Assembly (NCBI GenBank): GCA_030604405.1
Contig: JAUVVY010000031.1
Coordinates: 1-49,941, forward strand
Direction of reading: 5' to 3'
DNA length: 49,941 bases
Origin: a bacterium
GTDB lineage: Bacteria; Armatimonadota; Zipacnadia; Zipacnadales; UBA11051
In this document: in pieces, positions 26,009 to 34,553 of the stretch
Layout: every line of letters begins with the position of its first letter
Numbering within the stretch: position 1 is the first letter of the stretch
Made by a program: the position numbers and the translations under genes
The notes under the pieces: model-generated
What the model was told of the DNA's origin: nothing
What the model saw: the letters and a program-made list of their open reading frames with translations, nothing else
Database searches by the model: none

Positions 26009-26086
26009 AATCTCCCCATGACGAGGCAATACTGATGCAGAATGCAGGAACTGACGCAGACAAGGGACCGTTTAGCAGCCATCGCA

Positions 26087-26108
26087 CAGGTCGGGATTGC
26101 AGCCCGAC
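26087..26108. repeat. Diverged GTAGG-hairpin repeat
   Basis: CAGG followed by TCGGG...CCCGA arms around ATTGCAG. It lies just upstream of the HAD phosphatase start and within a longer open frame, so it argues against starting that gene at 26035. Confidence 0.55.
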
Positions 26109-26133
26109 ATCGTATCTGGCCAGGAACGATCTG

Positions 26134-26805
26134 ATGTTCATAGACTTCGACGGCACCATCAGCGTCAAAGATACCGGCATCGCGGTGATTGATGCCCTGG
26201 ACCTGGACGAGGCGTGGGAGGTCGAGCACCAATGGCGGCGCGGAGAGATCGACTCGATGGAATGTCTGCGCCGGCAGTGGGGGATGGTGGACCTGCCACC
26301 AGCGGCGATCTACCGGATGATAGATAGCTTTGAACTGGACGAAGGCTTCAACGAGCTGGCGGAGGCGGCGATTGAAATCAGTGCGGGGCTGGTGGTGGTC
26401 AGCGACGGATTGGACTTTTATGTGGATAGGATGCTGGGTCGGCTGGGCTGGGAGACGTGCCCGGGCGAAACGGTGCTGCAGCGCCCGCGCCGCTGCATCC
26501 CCCGCTATGCAAACCACGCGCAGGTCACTGACCACGGGGTTAAGATAACATTTCCACACAGGAGTCCCGACTGCGAGCAGTGTGGCAACTGCAAAACCGC
26601 GCGCCTGATGCGCCTGCGGCCTCATTTTTCCCGCACCATCTACATCGGCGACGGCCATTCCGACCTGTGCGCGGCTCGGTTCGCCGACGTTGTGTTCGCC
26701 AAAGACGCGCTGGCCGAGGATTTTGCCCGGGCGGGCCGTCAGTTTGTCAGATTCGACAGGCTTGCAGAGGTCAACGATGTGCTGCTTGCGCCCTACAAAG
26801 CCTGA
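26134..26805 (+). CDS. MtnX-like HAD-superfamily phosphatase
   Basis: 223 residues from the ATG at 26134 (MFIDFDGTI), where AGGAACGA gives a binding site. HAD motif I is FIDFDGTISVKDTG, motif II is VVVSDGLDF, and IYIGDGHSDLCAARFADVVFAK is the motif III/IV region. This arrangement matches the MtnX/PSP-like group (2-hydroxy-3-keto-5-methylthiopentenyl-1-phosphate phosphatase and phosphoserine phosphatase relatives). A CEQCGNCK cysteine cluster in the cap is typical of the MtnX-like subgroup. The substrate is uncertain. A longer frame upstream runs through repeats and is rejected as coding. Confidence 0.8.
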   Translation: MFIDFDGTISVKDTGIAVIDALDLDEAWEVEHQWRRGEIDSMECLRRQWGMVDLPPAAIYRMIDSFELDEGFNELAEAAIEISAGLVVVSDGLDFYVDRMLGRLGWETCPGETVLQRPRRCIPRYANHAQVTDHGVKITFPHRSPDCEQCGNCKTARLMRLRPHFSRTIYIGDGHSDLCAARFADVVFAKDALAEDFARAGRQFVRFDRLAEVNDVLLAPYKA

Positions 26806-26806
26806 T

Positions 26807-26839
26807 GCCGACAGCCGCTGTCGGCGCTTGCGAAAGCGC
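26807..26839. terminator. Double hairpin after the HAD phosphatase gene
   Basis: GCCGACAGC/GCTGTCGGC is directly followed by GCGCTT/AAGCGC closed by a GCGA tetraloop. The pair starts 2 bp past the stop codon. There is no T-run, so it may stabilise the transcript end rather than terminate. Confidence 0.4.
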
Positions 26840-26942
26840 ATGTTATGCAGTAGAATTTGGACGCGTTGCAGTATAGCCTCTTTTTGCAGGCCAGTTTGAT
26901 TACCGGTTGGCGTGCTTAAGAATATCTGGAGTTGATTGGAAC

Positions 26943-27740
26943 ATGGATAGAGCCCCGTTGAGTGAACCCAAGATCACCTCGCTCATCGTCGAGAGCTTTG
27001 CGAAAGATTTCGGCGAGTGCATGGAGATGGATGCGGCGATAGTCGGGGCCGGCCCGGCCGGGCTGACCGCCGCGCGAATACTTGCCGCCGAAGGCTACAA
27101 CGTCTCGGTATTCGAGCGCAAGCTGGCCGTCGGTGGCGGCATCTGGGGCGGAGGAATGCTCTTTCCCCGCATAGTGGTGCAGGAGTCCGCCAAGGGCATC
27201 ATGGATGATGTGGGTATCAAGCTCGCCCCGCACGATGACTACTATGTGGCCGACTCGGTGGAGACGGTCGCAAAATGCACCGCCGCCGCGATTGACGCCG
27301 GTGCGCGGATATGGGTCGGCGTGGCCGTCGAAGATGTCATGATCCGCGACAACGACGAGATATGCGGCGTGGTGATCAACTGGGGCGCGGTGGAAGCCGC
27401 CGGCCTGCACGTTGACCCGCTGGCGCTGTCGGCCAAGTGCGTTATTGACGCCACCGGGCACGATGCCGAAATCGCACGCGGCGTGCTCAGGAAAATTCCT
27501 GGCGCGCGGTTCAATACCGACGATGGCACTGTGCCCGGCGAGCGGCCGATGCACGCCGAGGTCGGGGAGGCCGCGCTGGTCGGCAACACCCAGGAGGTCT
27601 ATCCGGGGCTGATCGTAGCCGGCATGGCTGCCAACGCTGTATTCGCCTCACCACGGATGGGGCCGATCTTCGGCGGGATGTTCTTGTCCGGCGAACGGGC
27701 GGCTGCGGTGGCTAAAGACATCATCGAACGGTGCAGTTAG
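26943..27740 (+). CDS. thi4: Thi4-type thiazole synthase, histidine (sulfide-using) form
   Basis: 265 residues. The FAD/NAD-binding N-terminus is AAIVGAGPAGLTAARILA, and GGGIWGGGMLFP and AGMAANAVFASPRMGPIFGGM are diagnostic for Thi4. Thi4 makes the thiazole precursor of thiamine from NAD and glycine. The sulfur position is His156 (GLHVDPL), where yeast and plant enzymes have the sacrificial Cys (CMDPN). His forms are known from anaerobic archaea and bacteria and use free sulfide with iron. No TPP riboswitch is visible in the 137-bp gap upstream. The ATG at 26943 is preferred over the earlier TTG. Confidence 0.93.
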   Translation: MDRAPLSEPKITSLIVESFAKDFGECMEMDAAIVGAGPAGLTAARILAAEGYNVSVFERKLAVGGGIWGGGMLFPRIVVQESAKGIMDDVGIKLAPHDDYYVADSVETVAKCTAAAIDAGARIWVGVAVEDVMIRDNDEICGVVINWGAVEAAGLHVDPLALSAKCVIDATGHDAEIARGVLRKIPGARFNTDDGTVPGERPMHAEVGEAALVGNTQEVYPGLIVAGMAANAVFASPRMGPIFGGMFLSGERAAAVAKDIIERCS

Positions 27741-27755
27741 CTGGGGCGAGGGACC

Positions 27756-29825
27756 ATGCATGCAGGCAAACTTACGGTCACATTGTTCGCGCTTGCTATA
27801 ATACTAATGGTCGCGGTGCTCCCGCTGCGCACTATGGTTGTTTGGTGCGGCAAAGGTGCCCTGGAGTACCCCACCAAAGCGGAGCTTGAGAAGCTTGTCC
27901 GCGACCATCCCCAGGACGTCGAAATCTGGTTAGGTCTCGCTGAGTGTGCCAGGGGGGGAGAATCGGTGCCGGAAGGGCATCCCTTCTTTGACGAATTATT
28001 GTCTCCGGGCCAAGCTTATGAGCAAGCGATTTCTCTGCAGCCCGCTTCAGCGACACCGTATGTCCTCTACGCATCGTATCTTCTTGCGCATAGCGGGGAG
28101 GTGGGGCGGGATGAAGAATATGATGAGGAGTCGCAAGCACCGATCCAGCGTACCGCTGCAGAAATCGAAAACCTCCACCACGCAGAACGACTGCTCAAGC
28201 AGGCACGAGGGCTGGCCCCGCAGAACGCCGCCTCTGACTACTTGCTGGCCTCTATTTACCTTGCAGAGCATAAAGATGAGCAGGCCCTGAGCGCTTTGCA
28301 AACCGCCATGAAACGGCCTCGTTTGAATATACATGGCCGCGAGGCGGCTAAGGCAGTCCTCCGCCTCTTGGAGGGTACCGATATGCCTGCTCTCATGGTG
28401 CCGACGGCAACACAGACAATACACGCTCTCGGCCACCGGGGTTTGTATAGCCGATTACGTTCGCTGGCCCGCACTGTGGTCGCTCTCGGAGACAAGCTTA
28501 GAGCCGAGGGCAAGCACCAGGAAGCTATTGTTCACTACGAGGCCACGTTGCATTTGGGGCACGTGATGCGAGCCGACGCGTATTCGCTAATAGAGGGCCT
28601 CGTTGGTGTCGCCATCACGGGCATCACTTCGTGGCCTTTCCTTTCGCAGGAGCAACAGCAGCAGATAGAAAAGGAAACGCCGATAACGGAGGATGCCGCG
28701 GAGCGTGACCGAGCTTCGCAGGCTTTTGGGGAGGCTCTGTTTGCCCATGTGGAGCATCCAAACCGCGGAGAGATGCAGAAGTTCTTTCGTGAAGAGGCCA
28801 AACGGGAGGCCAAACGGGAGGCCTCCCTCTCCGAAAGCGAACGGGAGCAGAAGGAGCGCGTTATTCGGCAGCGGGAACAACGCTCGAAGCGCATGTATGA
28901 GGCTCACGCCGCCAACTTCACCGCCTACCTCAGGCAGCATGGGCGCACTGACCTGGCTCAGGCCTACCAGAAGGATGTCCAAGCTGTTGCGCAGTGGCGA
29001 AACAGAAGCGACGACCTTTTAGAGCGGATGATAGGCCAGTTGCTGGCAGCTTTCCATGACGGCCCTATGCGCCACACATGGGTCGTATGGATTCAGGCGG
29101 CGGTCTTGATAGCCCTGTGGTTTCTGGCGGGAGTAGTCTCCGTCGCAGCCCGATATTGGCGAGAGGCGCTGGGCCGCCTCGAGTGGAGCTACGGAGAGTG
29201 GCTGTTGCTACTGGGAATCGGCCTCATTGCAGGACAGATCTTCGCCACTATGACCAAAGTCCAGATAGTGTGGGGCATAATATCCGTCACCGACCCCCTT
29301 TACTTGGTGACCCCCCTCATATCAGCAAGCATTGGCATCGCCGTCTGGTTGGGCGTGGTGTTGCTTCTGGGCCTGCGAAAACGGGCGAGGCAAGCACCCG
29401 ACCAGCGCCGCACCAGGGCCCGAAGCTATCTCGCCAGCCTGCGCATGCTACTGCCACCGACCTTCGCAGCCTTCTTCCTGTTCTCCGTCATCGGGCTGTG
29501 GCCGTTCCACCGGAGCCTGCAGTGGCTGGCGAGTGAGCGACGTATTATGATTGACCAGGGCGAGCCGCAATACTGGGAGATCGATTCTGCCAGTGACCAG
29601 ACCACAGACTCGCTGTCGGTAAGCTTTCTCGCAAGTAACAACTCAGGCGTCTCAAGCTGTGACAAGACTCCCCTGCGATGTCCGGATTTGCCAATAGCCG
29701 CATCACAAATCTACGTGACACTCCCAGAGGTATCCCGAGCGGTGGGGATTGTCCGTTTCGGCAATGTAGAACACGTTGCGGTCATCCACGGCAATGTCAT
29801 GGGTGCGGTAGCAAGTCTCATCTAA
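27756..29825 (+). CDS. TPR-containing multi-pass membrane protein of unknown function
   Basis: 689 residues, GAGGGACC before the ATG, 15 bp after thi4. An N-terminal membrane segment (about 6-30) is followed by TPR-like helices at about 40-290 (VEIWLGLAECARGGE, SDYLLASIYLAEHKDEQAL). A charged coiled coil comes at about 330-400, including three tandem copies of EAKR-like coding units. Three or four membrane helices follow at about 445-595, then a soluble C-terminus. The last 123 bp overlap the convergent gene at 29703 on the opposite strand, so the tail residues after about 650 are antisense-encoded and may be a read-through end. No function assigned. Confidence 0.7.
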   Translation: MHAGKLTVTLFALAIILMVAVLPLRTMVVWCGKGALEYPTKAELEKLVRDHPQDVEIWLGLAECARGGESVPEGHPFFDELLSPGQAYEQAISLQPASATPYVLYASYLLAHSGEVGRDEEYDEESQAPIQRTAAEIENLHHAERLLKQARGLAPQNAASDYLLASIYLAEHKDEQALSALQTAMKRPRLNIHGREAAKAVLRLLEGTDMPALMVPTATQTIHALGHRGLYSRLRSLARTVVALGDKLRAEGKHQEAIVHYEATLHLGHVMRADAYSLIEGLVGVAITGITSWPFLSQEQQQQIEKETPITEDAAERDRASQAFGEALFAHVEHPNRGEMQKFFREEAKREAKREASLSESEREQKERVIRQREQRSKRMYEAHAANFTAYLRQHGRTDLAQAYQKDVQAVAQWRNRSDDLLERMIGQLLAAFHDGPMRHTWVVWIQAAVLIALWFLAGVVSVAARYWREALGRLEWSYGEWLLLLGIGLIAGQIFATMTKVQIVWGIISVTDPLYLVTPLISASIGIAVWLGVVLLLGLRKRARQAPDQRRTRARSYLASLRMLLPPTFAAFFLFSVIGLWPFHRSLQWLASERRIMIDQGEPQYWEIDSASDQTTDSLSVSFLASNNSGVSSCDKTPLRCPDLPIAASQIYVTLPEVSRAVGIVRFGNVEHVAVIHGNVMGAVASLI

Positions 29826-30809
29826 ATCAGGATCATACATAGCGCCGAGGTTATGGAACGCGGCGCTTTCCCGGTCATAGCAGAAAAGCTGCCCCCCACC
29901 GCCGTCTCCTCCGCAGCCGTAAATCAACCCGTCCTCGCCGACCATCAGCCCCGGCATGCGGCGCGAATCATAGGCCTTGCCCAGGTACTCGCACTCGGCG
30001 GTGTTCGGGTCCAGGCGGATCAGCTCGCCCAGCGTAGAGCCGATGTACAAGTAGCCGTCGCCACCGTTGATCATGCAGTCCACCGGCCCAGCGCCCGGAT
30101 ACATGATGTCCTTGCCCTCAGGACCATTCGGAATGCTGTGATCGAGCCAGGTAATCTCGTCGGTTTCGGGGTCGTAGCAAAACAGGTTGTGCAGCGTCCA
30201 GTGCCAGGTGCCCCAGAAGCGGCCCCTGTCATCCAGCGCCGAAATATGCGTTATCGAGCCGATGAAATCAAAATCGGTGACCTCGTCGGCGTCAATGTCA
30301 TACTTGAAGAACTTGAACACCGGATAGGTCAGGCCATAAATGAGGCGCCGCTGGGTGTCGAATGTGATCGTCTGGATGTAGTCGTGCTTCACCGGCGTGC
30401 ACACGACCTCGTACTGCCCCGTGTCGGGCTTGTAAGTGAAGATCTTGCCGCCGGGCGCCTCCAGTCGCCGCGACACATCGTGCAAACATGCCGTAGCCCC
30501 GTAAATGGTGCCATCAGTATCGAACTCCAGCGAGCGGTGGATCTTCACGTCAAACTCTTCGCCCACGTCCGCCCAGCCAAGACTGGTCCACTGGAGGGTC
30601 TGGAGGTCGAACTTGTAGAAGATGTCCGCATCATAGGCGGTGATGCCACAATAAAGCATCCCGTCGTCCTCGCTAAAGAGCAGACAGGTGAATGCGACAT
30701 AGTTACGGCGGCGCTCCGCGTCCAGATCGGCACCGAATTCGTCCGATTCCATCGGCGCGTGCTTCATGCTGAAGTCTCGCAGGATGTGGGCCTTGCATTT
30801 CAGAGGCAT
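29703..30809 (-). CDS. Cytosolic beta-propeller-like protein, paralogue 1
   Basis: 368 residues without signal peptide. It consists of repeated four-strand blades, each with a D/G turn and aromatic end, such as DGMLYCGITAYDADIFYKFD, GTIYGATACLHDV, RRLIYGLTYPVFKFFKYD and GYLYIGSTLGELIRLDP, as in SMP-30/NHL or YncE-type propellers. The C-terminal ETDNPHRSGYLWEC is identical in paralogue 2. The ligand is unknown. GGAGGAATC precedes the ATG. The gene ends antisense to the 3' end of the TPR protein gene. Confidence 0.75.
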   Translation of the reverse strand: MPLKCKAHILRDFSMKHAPMESDEFGADLDAERRRNYVAFTCLLFSEDDGMLYCGITAYDADIFYKFDLQTLQWTSLGWADVGEEFDVKIHRSLEFDTDGTIYGATACLHDVSRRLEAPGGKIFTYKPDTGQYEVVCTPVKHDYIQTITFDTQRRLIYGLTYPVFKFFKYDIDADEVTDFDFIGSITHISALDDRGRFWGTWHWTLHNLFCYDPETDEITWLDHSIPNGPEGKDIMYPGAGPVDCMINGGDGYLYIGSTLGELIRLDPNTAECEYLGKAYDSRRMPGLMVGEDGLIYGCGGDGGGGQLFCYDRESAAFHNLGAMYDPDLDETCYRTHDIAVDDRNVFYIAETDNPHRSGYLWECHVDL

Positions 30810-30906
30810 TGCTGATTCCTCCAGTACGGGGCGTTGTGAGCCGTCAAAACGGCACTTTCGCCGTGGCCCGCCACGGCTCCTGCGTCGGGGGTAGATAACT
30901 TATGGA

Positions 30907-31989
30907 TCAGAGGTCCACGCGACACTCCCACAGATAACCCGAGCGATGGGGATTGTCGGTTTCGGCGACGTAGAAAGTGTTAGCGTCGGTGGCCGTAATG
31001 TCATGGGCGTAGTAGCATCCTGTGTCCAGTTCAGGATCGTAGAGGTTGCCGAGATTGGTAAAGGCGCGCTTCTCGCGGTCGTAGCAGAAGAGCTTCGCTA
31101 CGTCGGCTTCGCGGGCATTGCCGGCACAGCCGTAGATGAGGCCGTCCTCGCCGACCATCAGCCCCGGCATGCGGCCTTCAGGATAGGGCTTGCCCAGGTA
31201 CTCACATTTGGCAGTCTCGGGATCGAGGCGGATTAGCTCGCCGCCTGTGGAGCCGACGTAAATATAGCCATCGCCGCCGTTGGTCATGCCGTCCACCGCA
31301 GCGTCGTTGGGAAGACCATGATCGAACCAGGTGATGTCATCACTGTCGGGGTCGTAGCACAACAGGTTATTGCCGCGCGAGCGGTAGCTGCCCCAGAAGC
31401 GCCCCCTGTCATCAAGCACGGATATGTGGGTGCCGGAGCCGATGTAGCTGAAGTTGGTGACTTGATCTTTGGCGATGTCGTACTTGAACAAATTGGGCAC
31501 CGGATAGGTCTGGCCGTAGAGCAGCATCCGCTCGGGGTCTAGGGTGATGGTCTGGATGTAGTCATGCTCGATTGGGGTACACAGGACCTTCAGCTCGCCG
31601 GTCTTTGGATCATAGGAGAATACCTTGCCGCCGGGTGCCTTCAGACGCTGCGTGACATCGTGGAGGCAGGCAGTGGCCCCGTAGAGGATGCCATCGTTGT
31701 CCATGCACAGCGAGCGGTGAACCTTCACGTCACATCTCTCGCCCACATCGGCCCAGCCGAGGCTGGTGAACTCCAAGGTCTGCGGGTTGAAGGTATAGAA
31801 GATATCCGAATCGTAGGCAGTAATGCCGCAATAGACCAATCCGTCGGCTTGGTTATACAGCAGGGAAGTAAAGGCGACGGCGTTGTGGAGCCGCTCTTCG
31901 TCAACGCCCTCTTCGCCGAACTGATCTGTCTCCGGTGCGCGCTGCTTGTCGTAGTCTCGCAAGACGTGGGCCTTGGCCGTCATAGCCAT
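30907..31989 (-). CDS. Cytosolic beta-propeller-like protein, paralogue 2
   Basis: 360 residues, collinear with the protein at 29703 over its whole length and identical at most positions by eye. Shared stretches include THIS-LDDRGRFWG, RMPGLMVGEDGLIYGC and AETDNPHRSGYLWEC. It is separated from it by about 97 bp, a tandem duplication. Both lack export signals and probably act on a cytosolic ligand or partner. Differences cluster in blade surface loops (KDIMYPGAGPVD is missing here), which could mark divergence in ligand binding. GGAGGGATC precedes the ATG at 31989. Confidence 0.75.
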   Translation of the reverse strand: MAMTAKAHVLRDYDKQRAPETDQFGEEGVDEERLHNAVAFTSLLYNQADGLVYCGITAYDSDIFYTFNPQTLEFTSLGWADVGERCDVKVHRSLCMDNDGILYGATACLHDVTQRLKAPGGKVFSYDPKTGELKVLCTPIEHDYIQTITLDPERMLLYGQTYPVPNLFKYDIAKDQVTNFSYIGSGTHISVLDDRGRFWGSYRSRGNNLLCYDPDSDDITWFDHGLPNDAAVDGMTNGGDGYIYVGSTGGELIRLDPETAKCEYLGKPYPEGRMPGLMVGEDGLIYGCAGNAREADVAKLFCYDREKRAFTNLGNLYDPELDTGCYYAHDITATDANTFYVAETDNPHRSGYLWECRVDL

Positions 31990-32108
31990 TGCTGATCCCT
32001 CCGGCGATTGATGTTTTGGTCAGCCGTATCCGCTTCGCCCTCAGTGTGCTTCGTGCGATATTCACAGGATATGACAGCAAGACCTTCCCGCGATCTCAAA
32101 TTAGCCAA

Positions 32109-32130
32109 GAAAAAGCCGCTTCCCAGCGGC
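32109..32130 (-). terminator. Intrinsic terminator downstream of the exported paralogue pair
   Basis: On the minus strand, GCCGCT-GGGA-AGCGGC is followed by TTTTTC, about 28 bp beyond the stop at 32158. It separates the exported paralogue genes from the propeller genes. Confidence 0.7.
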
Positions 32131-32157
32131 ATTTCTTTCTCTCCGGCTGGGCTGTCC

Positions 32158-33288
32158 TTACTCTTCACACCGCGTTATGCCGCTGATGCGCCAGCGCCAT
32201 TTGGAGAGCTTCACCAGGTCTATGCGATGCGTGTCCTCCCCTATCGTCGCTATTGCGTACGGGTCGGGGACATTGTCGTACAAGTGCCAGACATACCAGC
32301 GCAAGCCCGCGGCCCAATCCGGGCCAAGGCCGAGAGCTTTTGCCTGCTTGACCACCGATGGCGAAGTGGCGAGGCTGCGGGCCGTAGCCTCGTCACCGTG
32401 GGCGAGGGCCTCACCAAAGCGTGTCAGTACCGCCGGCAGAGTCGCCAAATCCGCGTGCCATACCTTCACATAGCTGTTCCCCACGAGCTTGTAGATCAAG
32501 TAATCAGTGTGCTCCTCAACGAACGGTTGCACGTCCGCTGTGGCGAAGTGGCCGACAATCTCCGGTATTCCGTCGTCGTTGACATCGTCCAGCTTGAAGC
32601 CGTCGCGGTGCCAGCCCCCCAGTTCAACGCGATCCGTGGTGCGCCATGTGTTTCCCTCGCTACGCAGGAGGACTGCCAAGGGATAACGGGCGCGGCAGAG
32701 GTCGTGTCTCCCATGGCCCGCCAGCACCGCCCATACTCGGCCCCCGAACACCCAAGCTCCCCATGCCTCGACCCATCCCTGCCAAAGGAATGCAAGGTCG
32801 TCATCATCGGGCGCCTTCAACCCGCGCACAGACGAGGCAATCATTTTGTCGCCCCGCTTGGCGATAAGCATTCGAGTGGCTGGGGCGATCGGGAGGCCGA
32901 GCCTGAGGGCTGCTTGGGTATAATCTATGCTCACCAGGACTGCATCGCGAGCACCCCACTCGTCGCACTGCACGTCTGTAAGGCGGCTCCCCAGAGATAT
33001 CTGATAGTCAACAGACAGGCTGGCAGCCTGCCCACACATATCGAGAAACCAGTCAATATCGGCGGTGAGCGTGCCTTCGTCTTCCTCCCACTTGTCGGGG
33101 AGAGAAAGCAGTACGCCGAGGCCCTGAGCTACCAGGTCCCAGCCGCAGTCCTTCTGGGCCTGGGTCGCGCCCTCCCGCGCAACCATCTTCATCCCGCGGA
33201 CGGCCAGCTCGCGGCCGCGATACTCCCCCCTGGCCCAGCACGAAGATGCTAACAAGAGGATGCACAGCAACAGCACTGTCGTCCGCAC
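32158..33288 (-). CDS. Exported protein of unknown function, paralogue A
   Basis: About 376 residues starting at GTG 33288, where AAGGAGGT stands 6 nt upstream; a longer frame from 33354 lacks such a site. A signal peptide (TTVLLLCILLLASSCWARG) leads into EYRGRELAVRGMKMVAREGATQAQKD, which is nearly identical in paralogue B. The middle diverges strongly. A calcium-loop-like VCBS/FG-GAP motif LDDVNDDGIPEIV lies about two-thirds along. The C-terminal RIDLVKLSKWRWRISGITRC is identical in B. No family recognised; a surface or periplasmic sensor or binding role is possible. Confidence 0.75.
   Translation of the reverse strand: MRTTVLLLCILLLASSCWARGEYRGRELAVRGMKMVAREGATQAQKDCGWDLVAQGLGVLLSLPDKWEEDEGTLTADIDWFLDMCGQAASLSVDYQISLGSRLTDVQCDEWGARDAVLVSIDYTQAALRLGLPIAPATRMLIAKRGDKMIASSVRGLKAPDDDDLAFLWQGWVEAWGAWVFGGRVWAVLAGHGRHDLCRARYPLAVLLRSEGNTWRTTDRVELGGWHRDGFKLDDVNDDGIPEIVGHFATADVQPFVEEHTDYLIYKLVGNSYVKVWHADLATLPAVLTRFGEALAHGDEATARSLATSPSVVKQAKALGLGPDWAAGLRWYVWHLYDNVPDPYAIATIGEDTHRIDLVKLSKWRWRISGITRCEE
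32162..32226. repeat. 65-bp direct repeat, 3' end of paralogue A
   Basis: Identical base for base to 33348-33412. It encodes the last 21 or so codons and the stop region of the exported paralogues. Synonymous positions are identical too, which the divergent middle of the genes does not show. Confidence 0.9.
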
Positions 33289-33343
33289 AGCCGCACCTCC
33301 TTGCACCGCCCGCGGCGCCAGGCGGGGACGGGTTGTGCTGTTC

Positions 33344-34492
33344 TCATTCTTCACACCGCGTTATGCCGCTGATGCGCCAGCGCCATTTGGAGAGCTTCAC
33401 CAGGTCTATGCGGTAGAGCTTATTATCGATTCTGCCGATGGCGTAGGGCTGTGGGACGGCATCGTGCAGTTGCTCAATATACCACTGCAGGCCGCCTTCC
33501 CAGTACCTGTCCTCCTCCGACCATGAAGCACGGCCCCACCAGCCAAAGCTCTTTGCCCGCTGGACCGGCAAGCGTGATGTGGTGACGCAAAGAGCTTCCG
33601 CCTCGTCCCCTCGGTTAAATGCGTTGCACAAGCGCGTCAGGGACGCTTCCAACGTCTCCAGCGGCGCGTGCCAGACCTTCCTGTATCTTCCCTTCACCAG
33701 CTTGTACACGACGTAATCCATACTTGTCCGAACGTAGGGCGATATGCAGTACTCCAGGAAGTTAGCAACTATCTCCGGTACTCCGTCATCGTTCACGTCA
33801 TCCAAGCGAAAGCCGGCGCGCTCGCGTTGGTGCCAATTAACGCGATCCACTATCCGCCAACTGGCTCCCTGGTTTCTTAAGAGGAGTGCCGAAGGCTGCG
33901 AAGCATTTCCGCCCGTGACCTTCGCCCCTGCGAGTATCGTCCAGAGGCGCCCGCGCGACATCCACGCGCCCATCTCCCAAACCCCCAGGGCCCAGGGCAT
34001 TGGGTTAACTCTGTCAGGGCGCCCTGTGACCTCCCGCACCGCCGAGGCGATCATTGTATCACCCAACTTGCCAATAACCATCAGGCAGGTAGGGAGACAT
34101 GGGCCATCCTGTATTCTGTCCCAGTAGCGGATCACCACAAGTATCGCGTCACACGGGCCGAACCTGTCGCGCATCGGTTGGCCGCTATCGCTAAGGTCTT
34201 CAATCCTGTACGCTTCCGGCAGGCCTGCCGCCCACGCGCATCTCTGCAGAAACCAACTGATGTCGCCGGTGAGCGTGCCTTCGTCTTCCTCCCACTTGCC
34301 GGGGAGAGAAAGTAGTACGCCGAGGCCCTTTGCTACCAAGTCCCAGCCGCGGTCCTTTTGGGCCTGGGTCGCGCCCTCGCGCGCAACCATCTTCATGCCG
34401 CGGATGGCCAACTCACGGCCGCGATACTCGCCCCTGGCCCAGCACGAAGATGCCGAAAAGAGGATGCACAGCACCAGCACTGTCCTACGCAT
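33344..34492 (-). CDS. Exported protein of unknown function, paralogue B
   Basis: 382 residues, GAGGGG 7 nt before the ATG. Its signal peptide (RRTVLVLCILFSASSCWARG), the following 55 residues and the last 23 residues are almost the same as in paralogue A. The core between (about residues 75-355) matches only loosely, at roughly 40 per cent by eye. It keeps LDDVNDDGVPEIV. The gene lies 56 bp upstream of paralogue A on the same strand. No family recognised. An exchangeable core between constant ends is one reading. Confidence 0.75.
   Translation of the reverse strand: MRRTVLVLCILFSASSCWARGEYRGRELAIRGMKMVAREGATQAQKDRGWDLVAKGLGVLLSLPGKWEEDEGTLTGDISWFLQRCAWAAGLPEAYRIEDLSDSGQPMRDRFGPCDAILVVIRYWDRIQDGPCLPTCLMVIGKLGDTMIASAVREVTGRPDRVNPMPWALGVWEMGAWMSRGRLWTILAGAKVTGGNASQPSALLLRNQGASWRIVDRVNWHQRERAGFRLDDVNDDGVPEIVANFLEYCISPYVRTSMDYVVYKLVKGRYRKVWHAPLETLEASLTRLCNAFNRGDEAEALCVTTSRLPVQRAKSFGWWGRASWSEEDRYWEGGLQWYIEQLHDAVPQPYAIGRIDNKLYRIDLVKLSKWRWRISGITRCEE
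33348..33412. repeat. 65-bp direct repeat, 3' end of paralogue B
   Basis: The partner of 32162-32226; perfect identity over 65 bp at a distance of 1,186 bp. Recombination between the two would delete or duplicate one paralogue. Confidence 0.9.
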
Positions 34493-34553
34493 GACGGCCC
34501 CTCTGTGGGGTACATTTGAACGCTATTCGACGGCACTCGTCCCAATGAGCGGC

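Noticed and set aside
26035-26133. Longer N-terminus for the HAD phosphatase from 26035
   Set aside because: It would translate an interspersed hairpin repeat, and the FIDFDGT motif that normally begins the family starts at the inner ATG with a proper binding site.
26806-26942. TPP riboswitch expected before thi4
   Set aside because: The gap contains two tight hairpins but neither the CUGAGA nor the ACCUGAU-type conserved segments.
32008-33252. Open frame of about 414 codons on the plus strand opposite exported paralogue A
   Set aside because: It is antisense to a gene with a strong ribosome binding site, a signal peptide and a close paralogue; the frame encodes no known motif.
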